A stretch of DNA of 64,000 bases, taken from positions 2,294,001-2,358,000 of the forward strand of contig NZ_JAJMPA010000001.1 in NCBI RefSeq assembly GCF_020991475.1, in the 5' to 3' direction. A program made the translations under genes and the position numbers. The notes below the pieces were generated by a model that saw only the letters and a list, made by a program, of their open reading frames with translations, ran no database searches and was not told the DNA's origin. Below are positions 1-8,988 of the stretch, one piece after another (within the stretch, counting starts at the first letter, position 1; each line of letters starts with the position of its first letter). Origin of the DNA: Pedobacter sp. MC2016-14. Its GTDB lineage: Bacteria > Bacteroidota > Bacteroidia > Sphingobacteriales > Sphingobacteriaceae.

Positions 1-8
1 TTTTGGAC

Positions 9-731
9 ATGAGTGTTCAGGTAGATGGTTTAACAAAACTATATGGCAGACAAAAAGCGGTAAATGAGATTAGTTTTGCGGCTAAACCGGGAAGGATTCT
101 GGGATTTCTTGGTCCTAATGGTGCGGGGAAGTCTACAACTATGCAAATGCTTACCTCTTATTTACATCCAAGCGCAGGTAGCGTAGCTATTTGTGGGTTT
201 GATACGCAAGTACAAAGCCTCGAAGTAAGGCGTAGAATTGGCTATTTGCCCGAAAATACCCCGTTGTATCTGGATATGTACGTAAAGGAATTTCTGGGCT
301 TTGTTGCCAATACTTACCAATTAAAAAATGTTTCTTTAAAAGTGCAACAAGTTATTGAGCTGGTTGGCCTACAGGATGAGCAGCACAAGAAAATTGCGGC
401 TCTCTCTAAAGGTTATAAACAGCGGGTAGGCTTAGCTCAGGCCATTATTCATGATCCTGAGGTATTAATTTTAGATGAACCTACATCGGGGCTTGATCCC
501 AATCAGCTGATAGACATCCGCAGTCTGATTAAAAAGCTGGGCATTGATAAGACCGTAATCCTCTCTACGCATATTATGCAGGAGGTAGAAGCGCTTTGTG
601 ATGATGTCATCATCATTAATAAGGGAAATGTTGTCGCCAACGGCACAATTCAGGATTTGAAATTGCAACACAACAGTTCTTCGCTAGAAGATGTATTTAG
701 GAAATTAACTTTAGGCACGGAAGCTTCATGA
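9..731 (+). CDS. gldA: GldA-type ABC transporter ATPase
   Basis: Cytoplasmic ATPase subunit of the Gld ABC transporter linked to gliding motility and surface secretion in Bacteroidota. Seen: Walker A GPNGAGKS near residue 35, an ABC signature LSKGYKQR near 134, Walker B with DEPTSGLDP near 157, and a switch histidine in STHI. The first ATG at 9 gives a family-like N-terminus (MSVQVDGLTKLYG); a TTG two codons upstream is less likely. At about 240 residues it is shorter than the roughly 300-residue GldA of Flavobacterium as I recall it. Its stop overlaps the next start by 4 nt (ATGA), so it is translationally coupled to the permease/GldG fusion. The name follows from that neighbour; a generic ABC-2 ATPase is the alternative. 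Confidence 0.85.
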   Translation: MSVQVDGLTKLYGRQKAVNEISFAAKPGRILGFLGPNGAGKSTTMQMLTSYLHPSAGSVAICGFDTQVQSLEVRRRIGYLPENTPLYLDMYVKEFLGFVANTYQLKNVSLKVQQVIELVGLQDEQHKKIAALSKGYKQRVGLAQAIIHDPEVLILDEPTSGLDPNQLIDIRSLIKKLGIDKTVILSTHIMQEVEALCDDVIIINKGNVVANGTIQDLKLQHNSSSLEDVFRKLTLGTEAS

Positions 732-3109
732 TGGGGATGTACGCCGTTTTTAAAAGAGAATTATTTAGTTTATTGAACTCATTAATGGCTTATATCACCA
801 TTGGTGTGTTTTTACTGGCAGCGGGTTTGTTGCTTTGGTTTTTCCCCGATACTTCTATTCTGGCTTATGGCTATGCAGAGCTTACGGGCTTTTTTAGTCT
901 CAGCCCATTTTTATTTATCTTTTTAATACCAGCTATTACCATGCGTTCTTTTGCTGAAGAACGCAGAGAAGATACATATGTACTGTTGGCTACAAGGCCA
1001 TTGCGGAGCTGGGAGATTATTTTAGGTAAGTATCTTGCTTGTTTTGTATTATTGGTGTTTACCTTACTGCCAACCCTGGTATATTATTATTCTGTATATG
1101 AGCTGGCAATGCCCCTCGGAAATGTAGACTCTGGGGCCATAATTGGCTCGTATCTTGGTTTACTGCTATTGGGAAGTGTATTTGTGGCCATTGGCATATT
1201 TGCATCTTCAATTACAAAAAACCAGGTTGTGGCTTTTGCAATTGCGGTATTTATCTGTTTTATTACCTATAGTGGTTTTGATGCCTTAGGACAAATATTT
1301 TCGGGCAGCGGAATTGAGCGCATATTTACCTACCTGAGTATTAACGAACACTACCAGTCTATGAGTAGGGGAGTGCTGGATACACGTGATTTAAGCTACT
1401 TTTTAACGCTGATTGCCGTATTTTTGGGCTTAACATCTTTAACTGTTGGTCGGTTTAAATGGGGCTTCTTGCTGGTTTTGTTGTTTTTAAATATAGTGAC
1501 TGCATTTGCGTACACCCGCTTTGATTTTACCAAAGAAAAACGCTTTACGCTTACCGATAAAACGCGTGAGCTATTAAAGAAATCTACAAAGGAATTTAGC
1601 ATAACTGTTTTTTTGGATGGCGATATGCCTGCTGCTTTCAAGCGTTTACAGCAGGCAACGAGGGATTTGCTAAATGATTATAAGGCTTATAACGCCGAGG
1701 TTAAGGTTACTTTTGTAGATCCGCTATCTGGTTTGCCTGTGAATGAGCAGGATACTGTGATGCAGCACTTGTATGCTATTGGAATTGAAGCTACCAACCT
1801 GAACATTAAAAATGACAACGGCTTTGAGCAAAAAACAGTTTTTCCTATGGCACTGGTACAGTGTGACGGGAGACAGATTGCAGTTAAATTGCTTCAAAAT
1901 CAGGATGCTTCAGGTAGTTATGAAGAAAATATTAATAATTCCATTCAAAACCTGGAATACAGCTTTACTTCTGCCATTAGAAAGGTGGTAACTGGTATCA
2001 ACCCCAGAATTGGATTTACCGAAGGTAATGGAGAATTGTCTGATTTGCAGCTGAGTGACGCGATGAAATCGTTGTCTGATAGCTATGAAGTTGGTCGTGT
2101 AAATCTTCAAAGCATTACCAGGGCAGGATTAGATAAGCTGAAGTTGCTGGTGGTAGCGAAACCTCAGCAGGAATTTACTGAAGCGGAAAAGTATAAACTC
2201 AATTATTTTATATCAAGAGGTGGCAGTGTGGTTTGGTCTATAGACCAGGTAAGTGCTGATCTGGACAGTTTAAAAGGCAAAGGAGAGCAGCTTGCTTTTA
2301 ATAAAAAGCTGAACCTTGATGATATGCTTTTTACCTATGGTGCAAGGGTAAATTATAACCTTTTGGCAGATGCAAATTGTGTGGAAATTCCATTGGCAAT
2401 GAGTAGCGGGGGCAGCCAAAGTCAGATACAAATGGCACCATGGGTGTATTATCCATTATTGCTTCCGGATAGCACCAATAGTTTGGTGAAAAACATAGAT
2501 GCCTTGCGGGCCGAGTTTGTGAGTACGGTAGATACGATAGGCGTAAAAGGGATTGTTAAGAAAGTGATTTTGCGAAGCTCTGCTTTTAACAAGCTGCATG
2601 CAGCACCGAAGTTGCTTTCTTTACAAATGGTGGCGGAGCAACCAGATCCACGTGAATATGCAAGTACCCCGCAACCTGTTGCGGTTTTGCTGGAAGGCGA
2701 ATTTCCATCTGTTTTTATGAACCGGGCGGTGCCAGAGGGGATTACTGAACCTTATGAGGTTCCAGCCGTAAGCAAGCGGGCGAAAATGATAGTGATTGGA
2801 GATGGGGATCTCTTTAAAAATCAAATTAGCACAAAGGACAATTCTATTTTTCCGTTGGGTTTTGACCGATACACGCAAAATAATTATGGCAATAAGGTAT
2901 TTTTGTTGAACGTTGCCGATTATTTATGTAATGAGGAGAGCTTAATCTCTTTAAGAAACAAAGAGTTGAAAGTGAGGCTCCTGAATAAGGTATTGTTGAG
3001 GGAGGAAAAGTCAAAATGGCAGTTGGTAAATGTGCTCGTACCCCTTTTATTGTTAATATCGTTCTCAATTTTTCAACATTATTACCGCAGGCACAAGTAT
3101 GCAAGGTAA
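728..3109 (+). CDS. GldF-GldG fusion: ABC-2 permease plus GldG-like periplasmic domain
   Basis: Inner-membrane partner of the upstream ATPase. Residues 1-240 are a GldF-like ABC-2 permease with about six hydrophobic helices and a conserved-looking RSFAEERREDTY segment. After another membrane segment near 245-260 the chain continues as GldG: a mostly extracytoplasmic region beginning KEKRFTLTDKTRELLKK, with an ABC-type uncharacterised-transport fold and a C-terminal helix (about 765-785) followed by a basic tail. In Flavobacterium these are two genes, gldF and gldG; here no stop or restart separates them, so one 793-residue protein does both jobs. The start overlaps gldA by 4 nt. Function is inferred from family knowledge. 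Pedobacter-type bacteria often do not glide visibly, so a role in envelope transport or secretion is equally possible. Confidence 0.85.
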   Translation: MMGMYAVFKRELFSLLNSLMAYITIGVFLLAAGLLLWFFPDTSILAYGYAELTGFFSLSPFLFIFLIPAITMRSFAEERREDTYVLLATRPLRSWEIILGKYLACFVLLVFTLLPTLVYYYSVYELAMPLGNVDSGAIIGSYLGLLLLGSVFVAIGIFASSITKNQVVAFAIAVFICFITYSGFDALGQIFSGSGIERIFTYLSINEHYQSMSRGVLDTRDLSYFLTLIAVFLGLTSLTVGRFKWGFLLVLLFLNIVTAFAYTRFDFTKEKRFTLTDKTRELLKKSTKEFSITVFLDGDMPAAFKRLQQATRDLLNDYKAYNAEVKVTFVDPLSGLPVNEQDTVMQHLYAIGIEATNLNIKNDNGFEQKTVFPMALVQCDGRQIAVKLLQNQDASGSYEENINNSIQNLEYSFTSAIRKVVTGINPRIGFTEGNGELSDLQLSDAMKSLSDSYEVGRVNLQSITRAGLDKLKLLVVAKPQQEFTEAEKYKLNYFISRGGSVVWSIDQVSADLDSLKGKGEQLAFNKKLNLDDMLFTYGARVNYNLLADANCVEIPLAMSSGGSQSQIQMAPWVYYPLLLPDSTNSLVKNIDALRAEFVSTVDTIGVKGIVKKVILRSSAFNKLHAAPKLLSLQMVAEQPDPREYASTPQPVAVLLEGEFPSVFMNRAVPEGITEPYEVPAVSKRAKMIVIGDGDLFKNQISTKDNSIFPLGFDRYTQNNYGNKVFLLNVADYLCNEESLISLRNKELKVRLLNKVLLREEKSKWQLVNVLVPLLLLISFSIFQHYYRRHKYAR

Positions 3110-3115
3110 TTTTTA

Positions 3116-3123
3116 TATTTTTG
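3116..3123 (+). promoter_or_regulatory. Candidate -7 box (TATTTTTG) of dnaN
   Basis: Matches the Bacteroidota -7 consensus TAnnTTTG and lies 20 nt before the dnaN ATG, so the leader would be about 13 nt. No clear -33 TTG is seen at the usual distance. It sits just after the gldFG stop, so dnaN can be transcribed independently. Confidence 0.5.
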
Positions 3124-3143
3124 AGAACTGACAAAATCAAATT

Positions 3144-4268
3144 ATGAGATTTATAGTATCCACTTCAACACTTTTAAAACATTTACAAACGGTAAATGGT
3201 GCAAGCAGCAGCAGCACCGTTTTGCCTATACTTGAAAATTTCCTTTTTGAAATTAAAGAGGGCAGCTTAACGATCTCCGCTACAGATTTGCAGACCAGTA
3301 TGACAACTTCCCTGCCTGTAGAATCTAAAGAAGGTGGTAAGGTTGCTGTACCGGCAAAAATCTTATTGGATACATTGAAAACATTGCCAGATCAACCAAT
3401 TTCTTTTAATATTGATGACAACTCATTCTCTATAGAAATTAGTGCCGGTGATGGTAAATATAAACTGAGTGGAGAAAATGGAGATGATTTTCCTAAAATC
3501 CCTGTGGTTGAAAACCCTTCTTCTATTAATTTTGCTGCGTCTGTATTGTCTGAGGCAATTACCAAGACAATTTTTGCAGTAAGTAATGATGAATTACGTC
3601 CGGCAATGACCGGTGTATATTGTCAATTGTCTGATGAACACGTTACTTTTGTTGCTACAGATGCGCATAAGCTGGTTAGATACAGACGTACGGACAGCAA
3701 AGCGGACAAGACAGCTTCCTTTATTTTGCCTAAAAAGGCATTAACATTATTAAAAGCGGCATTGCCTTCAACTGATATCAACGTGTCTGTGGATTACAAT
3801 GCAACAAGTGCTTTTTTTAAATTTGAAAACATCAATCTGGTTTGTCGTTTAATCGATGAAAGGTATCCGGACTATGAAGCGGTAATTCCAGCTAATAATC
3901 CTAATAAACTGGTTATTGAGCGTGCTTTATTTTTAAATACTTTAAGAAGGGTAGTGATTTTTGCTAATAAAACCACACACCAGGTTCGTTTAAAGATCAG
4001 TGGTTCTGAATTAAATATCTCTTCAGAGGATTTAGATTTTGCAAATGAGGCACATGAGCGTTTAAGCTGCCAATATGAAGGTGAAGATCTGGAGATTGGC
4101 TTTAATGCACGTTTCCTGATTGAAATGCTGAGTAATTTATCTGGAGAAGAAGTTACTTTGGAACTTTCTACACCAAACAGGGCGGGATTATTGATTCCGC
4201 AGACCAATGATGAGAACGAAAACGTGCTGATGTTGGTGATGCCGGTGATGCTAAACAGTTATAATTAA
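3144..4268 (+). CDS. dnaN: DNA polymerase III subunit beta (sliding clamp)
   Basis: Ring-shaped processivity clamp that tethers the replicative polymerase to DNA. The 374-residue length is normal for a three-domain bacterial clamp. Recognisable stretches are the start MRFIVSTSTLLKHLQTV, the central LRPAMTGVYC, the TDAHKLVRYR segment (bacterial clamps commonly have TDGHRL here), RLIDERYPDYEAVIP, and the C-terminal VLMLVMPVML. The gene is not beside dnaA or recF, unlike the classical oriC arrangement. It is bounded upstream by its own candidate -7 box and downstream by a strong hairpin terminator, so it looks monocistronic. Assignment is secure from conserved sequence along the whole length. 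Confidence 0.97.
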   Translation: MRFIVSTSTLLKHLQTVNGASSSSTVLPILENFLFEIKEGSLTISATDLQTSMTTSLPVESKEGGKVAVPAKILLDTLKTLPDQPISFNIDDNSFSIEISAGDGKYKLSGENGDDFPKIPVVENPSSINFAASVLSEAITKTIFAVSNDELRPAMTGVYCQLSDEHVTFVATDAHKLVRYRRTDSKADKTASFILPKKALTLLKAALPSTDINVSVDYNATSAFFKFENINLVCRLIDERYPDYEAVIPANNPNKLVIERALFLNTLRRVVIFANKTTHQVRLKISGSELNISSEDLDFANEAHERLSCQYEGEDLEIGFNARFLIEMLSNLSGEEVTLELSTPNRAGLLIPQTNDENENVLMLVMPVMLNSYN

Positions 4269-4285
4269 GTTAAATAAATTCATTT

Positions 4286-4316
4286 AATGGCTTGGTTTTT
4301 GACCAAGCCATTTTGT
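4286..4316 (+). terminator. Rho-independent terminator after dnaN
   Basis: Perfect 11-bp inverted repeat AATGGCTTGGT / ACCAAGCCATT with the 5-nt loop TTTTG, followed by TTGTTTT. It lies 18 nt after the dnaN stop. Confidence 0.9.
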
Positions 4317-4338
4317 TTTACAGCAAAAAAATAAAATT

Positions 4339-5058
4339 ATGAAATCATTATTCGATTTACCAAAAAGGACCACATGGGCTTTGATGGTCTCTTGTTTTGG
4401 CATATTGGCATTAAGCGCTTCTTGCACTAAGGATAACCCTGAACCGGAGCCGATACCTACCGGCGACGTAAAAGTACAGTTTGTAAATGCCTTCAGTGGT
4501 TCAGCTGCACAAGAATTTTATGTAACGAATGCTAGGTTTGGAACACAAACCGTAGCATATGGACAGGCTTCTGGTTATGCAACTACCAATACGATTAATA
4601 ATTTATATGCATTTAAAGATGCGGGCTCAACGGCCGCTACAGTTGCTAATGCAGATTCTAGAGTGATATTGGATATTGGAGGAAGCTTTACGTTTTATTA
4701 TTATAAACCAAGTAGCCCCATTAATGGTAGAGCTGCTGTTGCCGTGAACGATAATACTACTGCTCCGGCCTCAGGTAAGGCGAAAGTAAGATTTATACAT
4801 TTTAATAGCTTGATCGCCAATACTGTGCCTTTAAAGATAACTGTTCAGGGCACTACTACTGCGTTGGTTAGTGATTTTCTACCCCTTAGCATCACTAATT
4901 ATTATGAAGTTGATCCAGCTGCAAAATTTACTGTTGAAGGACTTGCCAGTCCGGTAACATTCAGTAGCCTAACTCTTACTGCTGGTAAAATTTATACCAT
5001 TTGGCTTGGAGGTACATCATCAACTGAGGTTACAGGAAATCTGGTTCTGCAAAACTAA
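4339..5058 (+). CDS. DUF4397-type lipoprotein
   Basis: Predicted envelope lipoprotein of unknown function, 239 residues. The N-terminus has a hydrophobic signal segment ending in a lipobox-like LSASC near residues 25-29, followed by the acidic tail KDNPEPEPIPTGD typical of exported Bacteroidota lipoproteins. The remainder reads as beta-sandwich repeats: VKVQFVNAFSGSAAQEFYV and a second copy-like KVRFIHFNSLIANTVPLKI, the pattern of DUF4397 proteins. It starts 22 nt after the dnaN terminator hairpin ends and finishes before a long inverted repeat, so it is probably a single-gene unit. The family call is from sequence pattern; no enzymatic motif is visible. Confidence 0.75.
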   Translation: MKSLFDLPKRTTWALMVSCFGILALSASCTKDNPEPEPIPTGDVKVQFVNAFSGSAAQEFYVTNARFGTQTVAYGQASGYATTNTINNLYAFKDAGSTAATVANADSRVILDIGGSFTFYYYKPSSPINGRAAVAVNDNTTAPASGKAKVRFIHFNSLIANTVPLKITVQGTTTALVSDFLPLSITNYYEVDPAAKFTVEGLASPVTFSSLTLTAGKIYTIWLGGTSSTEVTGNLVLQN

Positions 5059-5074
5059 TATGACAAACAAAACT

Positions 5075-5109
5075 TAAATATATCGTGGTTATTGATCACG
5101 ATATATTTA
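5075..5109. terminator. 13-bp inverted repeat between the lipoprotein and dedA genes
   Basis: Arms TAAATATATCGTG (5075-5087) and CACGATATATTTA (5097-5109) are perfectly complementary around a 9-nt loop. It is probably the terminator of the lipoprotein gene; the last bases overlap the dedA -7 box TACTTTTG, so it could also act as an operator. Confidence 0.6.
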
Positions 5110-5115
5110 CTTTTG
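5108..5115 (+). promoter_or_regulatory. Candidate -7 box (TACTTTTG) of the dedA gene
   Basis: Exact match to TAnnTTTG, 14 nt before the TTG codon at 5130. It argues that translation starts at 5130, not at the GTG at 5085, which lies upstream of this promoter and inside the hairpin arm. Confidence 0.5.
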
Positions 5116-5129
5116 AAAAAAAAACGACT

Positions 5130-5810
5130 TTGGACTTCTTCGCACAATTCATAGACATCTTATTACATATTGATAAACACCTGGTAGAGATCATTAAAGA
5201 TTATTCTACATGGACCTATCTGATTCTTTTCCTGATTATTTTTGCAGAAACCGGATTCGTAGTTACTCCCTTTTTACCGGGAGATTCTCTGTTGTTCGCA
5301 ATGGGTACCTTAATTGCAAAAGGCGGTACGGGTCTGGACATCTGGGTAATGTTTCTTTTGCTTTGTGTTGCAGCCATTGGCGGTAACAGCTTAAATTATA
5401 AGTTTGGAAGCTATTTTGGGATCGCCGTATTTAAGGAAGGAAATAGGATCTTGAAACTTGAATACTACTATAAATCTCATGATTTCTTTGAGAAACATGG
5501 TGGTAAAGCCATCATTTTTAGTCGCTTTTTACCCATTCTAAGAACAATTGCACCTTTTGTTGCGGGTGTCGCTAAAATGCCATTTGGTAAGTTTACTTAT
5601 TTCAATGTAATTGGCGGTTTGGCATGGATAGGCAGTCTGTTGTTTGCAGGCTATTTGCTAGGACAAATACCTTTCATCAGGGATAACTTCTCACTGGTAA
5701 TCATATTTATTGGTGTGGTTACTTTTGCCCCGGTAATTTTTGCTGCTGTACAATCTATGTTTAAAGCTAAAGAAGTTATAGAAGAAATAGAGGAAGACAA
5801 AACGGTTTAA
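5130..5810 (+). CDS. DedA family integral membrane protein
   Basis: Member of the DedA/VTT (SNARE-associated) family; bacterial members act as lipid carrier flippases or in membrane homeostasis. Seen: the family signatures FAETGFVVTPFLPGDSLLF near the N-terminus and FFEKHGGKAIIFSRFLP followed by R-T-IAPFVAGVAKM in the second half, plus several hydrophobic helices. An in-frame GTG at 5085 is rejected as the start because it lies within a hairpin and upstream of the best -7 box; TTG at 5130 (DFFAQFIDILL) gives 226 residues. The last four bases overlap the convergent gene on the other strand. Specific substrate unknown. Confidence 0.9.
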   Translation: MDFFAQFIDILLHIDKHLVEIIKDYSTWTYLILFLIIFAETGFVVTPFLPGDSLLFAMGTLIAKGGTGLDIWVMFLLLCVAAIGGNSLNYKFGSYFGIAVFKEGNRILKLEYYYKSHDFFEKHGGKAIIFSRFLPILRTIAPFVAGVAKMPFGKFTYFNVIGGLAWIGSLLFAGYLLGQIPFIRDNFSLVIIFIGVVTFAPVIFAAVQSMFKAKEVIEEIEEDKTV

Positions 5811-6763
5811 TATTCTCTTCCAATAATCTGTCCCTTTTTATACTTTGATTCTGTTGCCTGAGCTTCTTTCTTGTCTGTTGCTTCTGGCTCTGTTTTAATT
5901 AAGTGCTCCATTACAGGTTGCCCGGCATCAACCCATGCAGAATACCAGAAAGAGCCCACAGATAGAATTGAAGCACGCATTTGCTTTTCTACCATGTTGT
6001 TGATGAGCCGCTGATACGCCCTGGAGTATTTTTCTGAATATTGTCTTGTAACCTGATTATTCCGCTCTGAGAAGCTGTATTTCTGATAACCTTTAACTTT
6101 TTTATTCAATTCTGCTTCAGCAGATAATACGGTATCTACCAATTGATGGGTATGAGTAATGATTTTCCATGATTCAGCTAAAGGATGTTCTATATACTTT
6201 GCCCTGCCAGTGATAAAATTGTATTCTCCAGCAAATAATTCCGGGAGCCTGCTTTCCCAAAATGCGTGTATGCCTACCTGATTGCTAAGTTGCCCGTTGT
6301 GGTTGGCAGTAGTATGTAAAGGTACATGCGCATCTGCAATGTAATGGCCAAGGTAAGCTGAATGCACAAGTATTTTTATAGAATCTCTCTGTTTAAAGGC
6401 ATTGACTAATTTCGTGTAGCTTTTTAGAATTTGCCAGGGCAGGATGCCATTCTCATGAAGTTTTTTATAGCCATACTTTTTTTCTGCTGCTTCATAGCTG
6501 CGAGGTATGCTATCTATATTTTCTTCATAGTTTTCTACATCTAGGTAATGCCGCGGGGCTTCCAGTGTATCAGCATACCTGCGTTTATCAGGGTCTACCG
6601 CATGATCTTTGATGTAATCAATGTTTAACTTGTAAAAGCGGCTAAGCCCGGTTGGGAGTGTAAAGACGGCCAATTGGTTAATTCGTTTGTGTGCAAAAAA
6701 GCCCCATCCGCTGCAGAGTATAAGCAGGCCTAAAAAAATTAAAGAGATGAATTGTTGTTTCAT
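5807..6763 (-). CDS. Zinc-dependent phospholipase C / S1-P1 nuclease-like protein
   Basis: Exported protein of 318 residues. An N-terminal hydrophobic segment (about 5-20) is followed directly by WGFFAHKRIN, the N-terminal tryptophan and histidine region that supplies zinc ligands in the phospholipase C/P1 nuclease fold. Further ligand-like motifs are HSAYLGHYIADAHVPLH near residues 133-149 (H-x3-D pattern) and NQVGIHAFWESRLPE. The C-terminus is charged (TEPEATDKKEAQATESKYKKG). It lies 37 nt downstream of hscA on the same strand and could be co-transcribed, though no functional link is obvious. Substrate (lipid or nucleic acid) cannot be told from sequence alone. Confidence 0.8.
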   Translation of the reverse strand: MKQQFISLIFLGLLILCSGWGFFAHKRINQLAVFTLPTGLSRFYKLNIDYIKDHAVDPDKRRYADTLEAPRHYLDVENYEENIDSIPRSYEAAEKKYGYKKLHENGILPWQILKSYTKLVNAFKQRDSIKILVHSAYLGHYIADAHVPLHTTANHNGQLSNQVGIHAFWESRLPELFAGEYNFITGRAKYIEHPLAESWKIITHTHQLVDTVLSAEAELNKKVKGYQKYSFSERNNQVTRQYSEKYSRAYQRLINNMVEKQMRASILSVGSFWYSAWVDAGQPVMEHLIKTEPEATDKKEAQATESKYKKGQIIGREY

Positions 6764-6800
6764 CTCTTTAATTTGTATTTTATTTATGTAAAAGTGCGAA

Positions 6801-8657
6801 TTATTCTATGCTTTTTCCCTTCATGGCTTGTGATACGGCCATGTCCATCAGTCGCTCTGCAAAAGGACGGGTAAACTCATTCAGTTCATCAGCTTTTTTA
6901 AGGATACTATCTTTATCACCAGTAGCCAGGGCTGCTTTCAATGCTTCAATATGCGTAATGGTATCTTCTGTTTCTACTGCTGTTAATACCTGTCCGTTTT
7001 TAGAAAGGAACCTTTCTGCGGTATAGACCAGTTGCTCACCTTCACTTCGGGCTTCTATCAGCATACGTTGCTCTACATCGCTCTTGGCATGCGTAATGCT
7101 GTCAATCAGCATTTTTTCAACGGTATCGTCTGTTAAACCATAAGATGGGGTAATGTCAATTTCTTGTTTTACACCTGAGCGTAATTCTATGGCTTGAACC
7201 GTTAAAATTCCATCGGCATTTAGGATAAAGTTGATGTCAACCTTAGGAAGTCCTGCCGGCATTGCAGGGATGCCTTTTAAATCAAATTCAGCAAGCTTCC
7301 TGTTCTCTTTTACCAGATCCCGCTCTCCCTGAAAAACAGCTATTTTCATGTTTACCTGACCATCAATAGAGGTGGTATATTGTCTGCCTGCTTTGGTAGG
7401 TACTTTTGCATTTCTAGGGATGATTACATCCATCAGTCCGCCCATAGTTTCAATACCCAAACTCAAAGGCGTAACATCAAGTAGCAGGATATCTGATCGG
7501 TTTCCTGCCAGGATATCTGCTTGGATGGCTGCACCCAATGCAACAACTTCATCAGGGTTAATCTGATCATGGGGTTGCCTGCCAAAGAACTCTGCGACCT
7601 GTTGCTTAACAAATGGTGTTCTGGTTGAACCTCCAACCAATACTACTTCATCAATGTCTTTGATGGTTAATTTTGCATCCGCTAAAGCTTGTTTACAAGA
7701 ATGTAAAGTTTCGTCAACTTTAGCTTTAATGAGTTGTTCAAAGGTTTGTTTGTCTAACGTACACCATATTTCGCGCAATTTCTCATTGAAGAGGTTTTGT
7801 GTGCTTAAGGCTTTTTTAGCTTCTTCAGCCTTTAAACGTAGGCTTTGTGTAAGCGAAGCATTGGCTTTAAGCGTTGCTGCATTCAGGTTGTTTTTCTCAA
7901 TCCAGTAATGCACAATGGCGCGGTCAAAATCATCACCACCAAGAAAAGTATTTCCGTTTGTGGCCAGTACTTCAAATATACCGTTCTGTATAGCCAGGAT
8001 GGAAATATCAAAGGTTCCGCCACCTAAGTCGTAAACCGCTATAGTTTTTTGTTCTGTGGGGTCTAAGCCTATTCCGTAAGCCAAACTCGCTGCGGTAGGC
8101 TCGTTTACTATTCTTAATACATCCAATCCTGCTAACCGGCCTGCATCTCTGGTGGCCTGGCGCTGACTGTCGTTAAAATAAGCGGGCACGGTAATTACAG
8201 CCCGGTTAACAGGTGTTTTTAGTGCATGTTCTGCTCTGGCTTTGAGTTCTTTTAAAATTTCGGCCGACAATTCGATAGGGGTATAGAATTTATCTCCGGC
8301 CTGTATTTTAACCAGCGATTCGGTATCGTCGTCTATTATTTTGTAAGAGAAAGTGTCCTGGTGTTCGGCTACATCTTTATAAGAGCGGCCCAATAATCTT
8401 TTTACAGAGAAAATGGTGTTTGCAGGATCTGTGGTTAAAAATTCTTTAGCCTCATTTCCTACCAATGCATCACCCTGGGCATTAAAGTGCACTACCGAAG
8501 GAACCAAAAGTCCTTTTCCTGTATCGTTAATGACCACTGGATTTTTATCAGGATTGATAAATGCCACCAGGCTATTTGTGGTGCCCAAATCAATTCCTAC
8601 AATGATTTCTTCTTTCTGTAAAGAACCTGTTGCCAGGTTAATGGAGATCTTTGCCAT
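6801..8657 (-). CDS. hscA: Hsp70-class Fe-S assembly chaperone HscA
   Basis: Hsp70 ATPase of 618 residues. The nucleotide-binding domain begins with [15 protein letters not shown] after a short N-terminal extension, as in HscA rather than DnaK. It also shows [39 protein letters not shown] and [12 protein letters not shown]. The substrate domain begins [17 protein letters not shown]. HscA helps transfer Fe-S clusters from the IscU scaffold. Other isc-type genes in the window (ferredoxin and iscX) are about 17 kb away, so the pathway is scattered. A TAnnTTTG box 8 nt upstream of the ATG implies a very short leader. DnaK is the alternative name, but the N-terminal extension favours HscA. Confidence 0.85.
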   Translation of the reverse strand: MAKISINLATGSLQKEEIIVGIDLGTTNSLVAFINPDKNPVVINDTGKGLLVPSVVHFNAQGDALVGNEAKEFLTTDPANTIFSVKRLLGRSYKDVAEHQDTFSYKIIDDDTESLVKIQAGDKFYTPIELSAEILKELKARAEHALKTPVNRAVITVPAYFNDSQRQATRDAGRLAGLDVLRIVNEPTAASLAYGIGLDPTEQKTIAVYDLGGGTFDISILAIQNGIFEVLATNGNTFLGGDDFDRAIVHYWIEKNNLNAATLKANASLTQSLRLKAEEAKKALSTQNLFNEKLREIWCTLDKQTFEQLIKAKVDETLHSCKQALADAKLTIKDIDEVVLVGGSTRTPFVKQQVAEFFGRQPHDQINPDEVVALGAAIQADILAGNRSDILLLDVTPLSLGIETMGGLMDVIIPRNAKVPTKAGRQYTTSIDGQVNMKIAVFQGERDLVKENRKLAEFDLKGIPAMPAGLPKVDINFILNADGILTVQAIELRSGVKQEIDITPSYGLTDDTVEKMLIDSITHAKSDVEQRMLIEARSEGEQLVYTAERFLSKNGQVLTAVETEDTITHIEALKAALATGDKDSILKKADELNEFTRPFAERLMDMAVSQAMKGKSIE

Positions 8658-8665
8658 AATGCAGG

Positions 8666-8673
8666 CAAATTTA
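8666..8673 (-). promoter_or_regulatory. Candidate -7 box (TAAATTTG) of hscA
   Basis: Exact TAnnTTTG match on the minus strand, only 8 nt before the hscA ATG. It separates hscA transcription from the upstream RNA array. No convincing -33 element was seen. Confidence 0.5.
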
Positions 8674-8800
8674 GGAATGTTTTAGGGTTTTATTGTTTTG
8701 GCGTCGTCATGTTTTTTAGCTGCCTAACTTTTATGTTTCAAATTTTCAGATAACTCCATTTGTGTGAACGTTTTTTAAGAGAAGCTTGTTTATAAATATA

Positions 8801-8900
8801 AATGAAAGAGCAATATCCGGCATGTGGCTTTCAGGATTCGAACCTGCCCGTTTTCACGGTTTCACCAGCGAAGTATCACATACCCACGGCATCTTTCATT
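8801..8900 (-). ncRNA. Y-RNA-like ncRNA, unit A (with T-loop arm)
   Basis: About 100 nt, fourth and last of four tandem units downstream of the Ro gene. The ends form a perfect 9-bp stem, AATGAAAGA with TCTTTCATT. An internal loop follows (5' side TGCCGTG, 3' side GGATATTGC), then an 8-bp stem GGTATGTG/CACATGCC (one G-T pair). Next come the ATACTTC motif, a small CCG/CGG hairpin, and a T-arm CAGG-TTCGAAT-CCTG (8832-8846). No anticodon arm or complete cloverleaf is present, so it is not a tRNA gene. Stem arrangement plus position next to a Ro gene suggests a Ro-binding Y RNA with a partial tRNA-like head. Read by eye; ends are approximate. Confidence 0.7.
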
Positions 8901-8908
8901 ATTTTAAA

Positions 8909-8983
8909 AAGAAGAGCTACGATCCAGCAAGCGTGCAATTTCACTTTACAGGTTGAAGTAACGCTTGCTTACGGCATCTTCTT
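8909..8983 (-). ncRNA. Y-RNA-like ncRNA, unit B (minimal, no tRNA-like head)
   Basis: About 75 nt. The outer stem AAGAAGA/TCTTCTT is perfect (7 bp). The internal loop has TGCCGTA on the 5' side and GGATCGTAGC on the 3' side. A perfect 9-bp stem follows, AGCAAGCGT/ACGCTTGCT (+ strand 8961-8969 and 8926-8934), closing a 26-nt loop that begins with the shared TACTTC motif. It has the same plan as unit A but no T-arm or D-arm, so it looks like the bare Ro-binding module. The internal-loop sequences match unit A closely while the stem sequences differ, which is the compensatory pattern expected of a conserved RNA. Confidence 0.7.
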
Positions 8984-8988
8984 ATGTT

